From assembly GCA_027051315.1 (NCBI GenBank), contig JALTZE010000286.1, positions 1 through 8,984 on the forward strand: a stretch of 8,984 nt of DNA, written 5' to 3'. Position 1 is the stretch's first letter; every line of letters begins with the position of its first letter. Below, one piece after another: positions 5,544 to 8,984 of this stretch. The DNA comes from Micavibrio sp. Its GTDB lineage: Bacteria; Pseudomonadota; Alphaproteobacteria; Micavibrionales; Micavibrionaceae. Both the position numbers and the translations under genes were made by a program. The notes beneath the pieces are model-generated. The model was not told where the DNA came from. It saw nothing but the letters and a program-made list of their open reading frames with translations, and made no database searches.

Positions 5544-8435
5544 ATGAGTGCCGAAAATAGCAAAAATAACGCAGAATATTATAAAAAAACAGTTTTTCTA
5601 CCAAAAACAGATTTCCCTATGAGGGGAGGGCTACCACAAAAAGAGCCAGAAATTATAGAAAAATGGAAAAAAATAGATTTATATAAAAAATTAAGAGAAC
5701 AATCATCATCTTTGCCTAAATTTATTCTTCATGACGGCCCTCCATATGCAAATGGACATATACATATTGGTCATGCCGTAAATAAAATACTAAAGGACGT
5801 AGTTAATAAATCATGGCAAATGCTTGGCTATAATTCACCTTATATACCAGGTTGGGATTGTCATGGACTTCCTATTGAATGGAAAATCGAAGAACAATAT
5901 AGGGAAAAAGGAAAAAATAAAGATGAAGTAAATATTCTTGATTTTCGTGCTCAATGCCGTGATTTTGCGCAAAAATGGGTAAATATCCAATCAGAAGAAT
6001 TCCAAAGACTAGGAGTAATAGGAAATTGGGAAAAACCATATTTAACCATGCACTATAAATCCGAAGCACAAATAGTCCGTGAAATATTCAAATTCCTTAT
6101 GAATGGCGGTCTATATAAAGGTGCGAAACCTGTAATGTGGTCAATAGTTGAACAAACAGCCCTCGCCGATGCAGAAGTAGAATATAAAGAACATAAATCA
6201 ACAACAATCTGGGTACGATTCCCTGTCGTAAAAACAGATTTTGAACTACTAGCAGACTCTGACATAGTTATATGGACAACAACCCCATGGACAATGCCAT
6301 CTAACCGTGCAGTAGCCTATGGAAAACAGATAGAATACGCCGTTTATACCGTCAAAGAAACAAGCGAAGATGCAAAAGTAGAAACAGGAGCCAAATTGGT
6401 TTTAGCAACCTCCCTTACCAAAGAAGTAAAAGAAAAAGCAAAAATTATCGAATGGGAAGCTTCAGAAAGCTTTGGCGGCGAAAAAATAGCAGGAACAATA
6501 TGCCACCACCCACTTAACGGCAAAGGATATGATTTTGAAGTTCCTGCTCTTTGCGGTGATTTTGTAACTGATGATGCAGGAACTGGATTTGTACATATTG
6601 CTCCAGGTCATGGTCAAGATGACTTTAATCTTGGAAAACAATACGGACTTGAAATAACAGATAATGTAACAGATGATGGAAAATTCCGCCCCCACGTTCC
6701 ATTATTTGCAGGAATGGAAATATATGACCAACAAGGAAAAATATCAGGAGGAAACTTCGCCCCCATCAAAGCAATTGATGAAGCTGGTAAACTTCTTGCC
6801 AAAGGCTCACTTCGCCATGATTACCCTCATAGCTGGCGTTCAAAAGCTCCTATCATATTCAGAACTACGCCTCAATGGTTTATCTCAATGGATAAAAATG
6901 ACTTAAGGTCAAAAGCACTAGAAGCAATCAAAAAAACAAAATGGATACCTAAGCAAGGAGAAAACAGAATCACAGCAATGGTCGAAACCAGACCTGATTG
7001 GTGTATTTCTCGTCAAAGAGCATGGGGCGTTCCAATAGCTTTATTCGTAAATAAAGAAACAGGTGAAACATTAAAAGATGCTGAAATAAATGAAAAAATA
7101 GCCAAAACTTTTGAAAAAGAAGGGGCTGATGCATGGTACTCAAAAGAGCCTCAATTCTTCCTTGGTGATAAATATAATGCAAAAGATTATACTCAAATAT
7201 TTGATATAGTAGATGTTTGGTTTGAATCTGGCTCAACTCATGCCTTTGTAGTTGAGCAACGTGAAGAATTATCACAACCAGCTCAACTTTATCTGGAAGG
7301 TTCAGACCAACATAGAGGCTGGTTTCAATCTTCTTTGCTAGAATCTTGCGGAACAAGAAACAAAGCTCCATTTGAAACAGTTCTTACACACGGTTTTATC
7401 CTTGATGATAAAGGATATAAAATGTCAAAATCACTAGGAAATGTAACAGCCCCCCAAGAAATAAACGATAAATATGGTGCCGACATATTACGTTTATGGG
7501 CTATAACTTCTGATTATTCCGAAGATGTAAGAATTGGTAAAGAAATTCTAAAATCAACAGCAGATAAATATCGCCGCATCAGAAATACATTACGCTTTCT
7601 TTTAGGTGCTATTGATAAATTCGAAGATAATGAACGCATAAAACCAGAAGAATATAAAAACATGCCAGAGCTTGAAAGACTTGTTCTTCATTGGCTTGCT
7701 GAAATGGATAAAGAAATAAAAACCATGATTCAAAATTATGAATTTGGAAAAATAGCAAATAAACTTTACCATTTTTGTTCAAATGATTTATCTGCATTCT
7801 ATCTGGATATAAGAAAAGACCGCTTATATTGCGACCGACCTGACATGTTCGAAAGACGCGCATGTAGAACAGTTATGGTACATATATTAGATTATCTTCT
7901 AGGTTGGTTATCCCCCATTCTTTCATTCACAGCAGAAGAAACATGGCAATATGTTCCTAAAAATCTTCTTGGTAATGAAGAGTCTGTCCATCTTAGAAAA
8001 TTCTCCGAAACAAAAACTGAATGGCTTAACGATGAACTATCTACAAAATGGAAAAAAATCCGTGATGTAAGAAAAGTAGTTTTAGGAGCATTAGAACCAA
8101 AACGTGCAGATAAGACTATAGGCTCATCTTTAGAAGCAAATCCAAAAATATACATCTCAAATGAAATTGCAAATATACTAAATAATGTCGATATGGCTGA
8201 AATATGTATAACTTCACAAGTTACAATTATTCTTGAACCTGCACCAGATACAGCATTTTCAATGAAAGAAGTACCAGAAGTAGCCGTAGAATTTGCCCGC
8301 GCCGAAGGTAAAAAATGCCAAAGATGTTGGAAAATTCTACCTGATGTTGGCTCAGACCCAGATTATCCTGACCTATCCCCAAGAGATGCCGATGCGGTAA
8401 GATGGTTCGAGTCAAAAGAAAATAAAGCTGCTTAA
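5544..8435 (+). CDS. ileS: Isoleucyl-tRNA synthetase (IleRS)
   Basis: This is the cytoplasmic class I synthetase that charges tRNA-Ile and hydrolyses mischarged valine. The catalytic domain has [13 protein letters not shown] (66-78, HIGH at 74-77) and [12 protein letters not shown] (101-112). The inserted CP1 editing domain has [11 protein letters not shown] (244-254) and [15 protein letters not shown] (346-360). WFESGSTH (559-566), [10 protein letters not shown] and KMSKS (626-630) complete the active site. A helical anticodon-binding domain follows. The C-terminal zinc region keeps the first pair, CQRC (C925 and C928), but where a second CxxC is expected it reads [10 protein letters not shown]. 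The length of 963 aa is normal for the family. The ATG is preceded by GAAGGAAG about 10 bases away, and the start [28 protein letters not shown] fits family N-termini. It is transcribed away from the gene at 4430-5281 and has its own leader. A terminator-like hairpin follows 18 bases after the stop. Confidence 0.97.
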   Translation: MSAENSKNNAEYYKKTVFLPKTDFPMRGGLPQKEPEIIEKWKKIDLYKKLREQSSSLPKFILHDGPPYANGHIHIGHAVNKILKDVVNKSWQMLGYNSPYIPGWDCHGLPIEWKIEEQYREKGKNKDEVNILDFRAQCRDFAQKWVNIQSEEFQRLGVIGNWEKPYLTMHYKSEAQIVREIFKFLMNGGLYKGAKPVMWSIVEQTALADAEVEYKEHKSTTIWVRFPVVKTDFELLADSDIVIWTTTPWTMPSNRAVAYGKQIEYAVYTVKETSEDAKVETGAKLVLATSLTKEVKEKAKIIEWEASESFGGEKIAGTICHHPLNGKGYDFEVPALCGDFVTDDAGTGFVHIAPGHGQDDFNLGKQYGLEITDNVTDDGKFRPHVPLFAGMEIYDQQGKISGGNFAPIKAIDEAGKLLAKGSLRHDYPHSWRSKAPIIFRTTPQWFISMDKNDLRSKALEAIKKTKWIPKQGENRITAMVETRPDWCISRQRAWGVPIALFVNKETGETLKDAEINEKIAKTFEKEGADAWYSKEPQFFLGDKYNAKDYTQIFDIVDVWFESGSTHAFVVEQREELSQPAQLYLEGSDQHRGWFQSSLLESCGTRNKAPFETVLTHGFILDDKGYKMSKSLGNVTAPQEINDKYGADILRLWAITSDYSEDVRIGKEILKSTADKYRRIRNTLRFLLGAIDKFEDNERIKPEEYKNMPELERLVLHWLAEMDKEIKTMIQNYEFGKIANKLYHFCSNDLSAFYLDIRKDRLYCDRPDMFERRACRTVMVHILDYLLGWLSPILSFTAEETWQYVPKNLLGNEESVHLRKFSETKTEWLNDELSTKWKKIRDVRKVVLGALEPKRADKTIGSSLEANPKIYISNEIANILNNVDMAEICITSQVTIILEPAPDTAFSMKEVPEVAVEFARAEGKKCQRCWKILPDVGSDPDYPDLSPRDADAVRWFESKENKAA

Positions 8436-8453
8436 AATCAAAACGCCAACAGC

Positions 8454-8481
8454 GATAAATCCCGCTTTTGCGGGACTTATC
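8454..8481 (+). terminator. Terminator-like hairpin after ileS
   Basis: GATAAATCCCGC (8454-8465) and GCGGGACTTATC (8470-8481) form a 12-position stem with a single A-C mismatch around a TTTT loop, 18 bases after the ileS stop. The tail CCTTTATAG has only a short T-run, so it is an imperfect intrinsic terminator, but its strength and position make that role likely. It suggests ileS is the last gene of its transcript, unlike the ileS-lspA operons common in proteobacteria. Confidence 0.7.
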
Positions 8482-8545
8482 CTTTATAGCGAATCACAAA
8501 CTTAATAAAAGACAAAGAAAAACTTATTTTTTTATTAATTTACCC

Positions 8546-8574
8546 TTGACATAACAACAAAAATAGCGTAAAAG
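8546..8574 (+). promoter_or_regulatory. Sigma-70-type promoter downstream of ileS
   Basis: A perfect TTGACA at 8546-8551 is followed after 17 bases by TAAAAG at 8569-8574 (four of six -10 bases). It shares the longer string TTGACATAAC with the minus-strand box at 5344-5335. It points into the final segment, where the expected bacterial gene is not present, so the gene it serves may have been lost at the junction. Confidence 0.45.
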
Positions 8575-8599
8575 TTAAAACCAAGCAAACATAATAACA

Positions 8600-8725
8600 A
8601 TGAAAAATACTCAGATCTATGAATTATTGAAAGTAACATGCAAAAATACTTGGTTTTATCTTACTGTTATGGTAGGGTCTTCCCTATTAGTACATTTTTC
8701 TTATGGTAAAGAGACTAGAGGATAA
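8600..8725 (+). CDS. Short ORF of 41 codons behind the 8546 promoter (doubtful)
   Basis: ATG at 8600 opens a frame of 41 residues with a charged start (MKNTQIYELLK), a hydrophobic middle (WFYLTVMVGSSLLVHF) and a short polar end. It lies about 20 bases after the predicted transcription start but has no ribosome site. I do not recognise it. It spans the place where base composition changes, so it may be the first codons of a bacterial gene fused to foreign DNA, or mere chance. Confidence 0.15.
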   Translation: MKNTQIYELLKVTCKNTWFYLTVMVGSSLLVHFSYGKETRG

Positions 8726-8984
8726 TGATAAAGATATTTTTTATTATGGCAACATTTGGCACCACTGACTTTGTTAATAGCTTTTCTAATTTGACCACTA
8801 GCTGTTTTAGTTTTTCAAATTCACCTTTGACCCACAGTTGACATGTATTTCCTTGCACTAGTACTTTGTGCGTTGTATGGAATATTGTAACTGTAAACAG
8901 TTTTCTACCAGAGATGGTTACCTTTACCACAGTTTTGAACAGTGAGTTGGATAGACAGGTCCCTGTAATCACTGTGTCATGTTC
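8715..8984 (-). CDS. Fragment resembling an animal retroelement protein (open at the right edge)
   Basis: The minus-strand frame is open from the right edge to TAG at 8717-8715, with no start needed inside the window (the GTG at 8972 is only the first possible start). It reads KVTISGRKLFTVTIFHTTHK, then VLVQGNTCQLWVKGEFEKLKQLV, then a Lys/Leu-rich helix. The pattern of a short beta pair with H-T-T-x-x-[VI]-x-[VI]-Q-G, then W and E-F, recalls a region before the reverse transcriptase in predicted retroelement proteins of cnidarians, molluscs and fish. This is from memory, not from a search. I see no ribosome site and no bacterial family match. If correct, this is host DNA or a decayed element copy. 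Confidence 0.3.
   Translation of the reverse strand, partial: EHDTVITGTCLSNSLFKTVVKVTISGRKLFTVTIFHTTHKVLVQGNTCQLWVKGEFEKLKQLVVKLEKLLTKSVVPNVAIIKNIFIIIL

Larger units (their letters stand above)
8569..8984. other. CpG-depleted terminal segment, probably not from the same genome
   Basis: Between 8569 and 8984 there is a single CpG (8871-8872) in 416 bases, while the preceding 133 bases (8436-8568) have six and ileS has many. TG and CA are frequent. This is the signature of a methylated animal-type genome, not of this bacterium. No bacterial gene is recognisable here, and lspA or another usual neighbour of ileS is absent. The join must lie between about 8569 and 8700; the sequence shows no target-site duplication or terminal repeat at either side that would mark an insertion. 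Confidence 0.5.

Noticed and set aside
6673..6906. Plus-strand frame of 77 codons inside ileS
   Set aside because: It is out of frame within the conserved IleRS body, has no ribosome site and no recognisable product.
8569..8984. Bacterial insertion sequence or integrated element at the right end
   Set aside because: No transposase or integrase motif, no terminal inverted repeat and no target duplication is seen. The base composition points to animal-type DNA.

Overview
The window is AT-rich bacterial DNA (roughly one third GC by eye) for almost all of its length. It carries four recognisable conserved genes plus a recognisable gene fragment at the left edge. The proteins look proteobacterial. 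The neighbourhood of ribF and ileS is a common alphaproteobacterial arrangement, and the IleRS C-terminus also fits that group, so an AT-rich, possibly host-associated alphaproteobacterium is the best guess. This is an inference from gene content and order, not from a tree.

Positions 1-3479 hold an exopolysaccharide locus of alginate type. A minus-strand gene running off the left edge is an AlgJ-like membrane-anchored O-acetyltransferase. It diverges from a plus-strand pair: algD (GDP-mannose 6-dehydrogenase, making the precursor GDP-mannuronate) and alg8 (inner-membrane polymerising glycosyltransferase). algD and alg8 are 5 bp apart and surely co-transcribed. Together the three would make the sugar donor, polymerise it across the membrane, and acetylate the product. 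No alg44, the usual c-di-GMP-binding partner placed just after alg8, is visible.

Positions 3515-4438 hold ribF (riboflavin kinase/FAD synthetase), 35 bp behind alg8 on the same strand. Its 3' end contains a run of 13 A and overlaps, tail to tail, an unrecognised minus-strand gene (4430-5281). That gene encodes an all-helical protein with degenerate repeats of about 29 residues, and it separates ribF from ileS. The divergent gap at 5282-5543 contains a perfect 7-2-7 palindrome beside a minus-strand TTGACA box. It also holds a candidate ileS promoter, and an ileS leader with a GC-rich hairpin and two mutually exclusive AT-rich pairings.

Positions 5544-8435 hold ileS (isoleucyl-tRNA synthetase), followed by a terminator-like hairpin and a good sigma-70-type promoter at 8546-8574. 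The expected next gene, such as lspA, does not follow. From about 8570 to the end the sequence changes character: one CpG in about 416 bases, against six in the 133 bases just before. Its only long open frame, on the minus strand and open at the edge, resembles part of the replication proteins of animal retroelements more than any bacterial protein. The simplest explanation is a chimeric contig joining symbiont and host DNA. A real insertion of eukaryotic DNA cannot be excluded from sequence alone.
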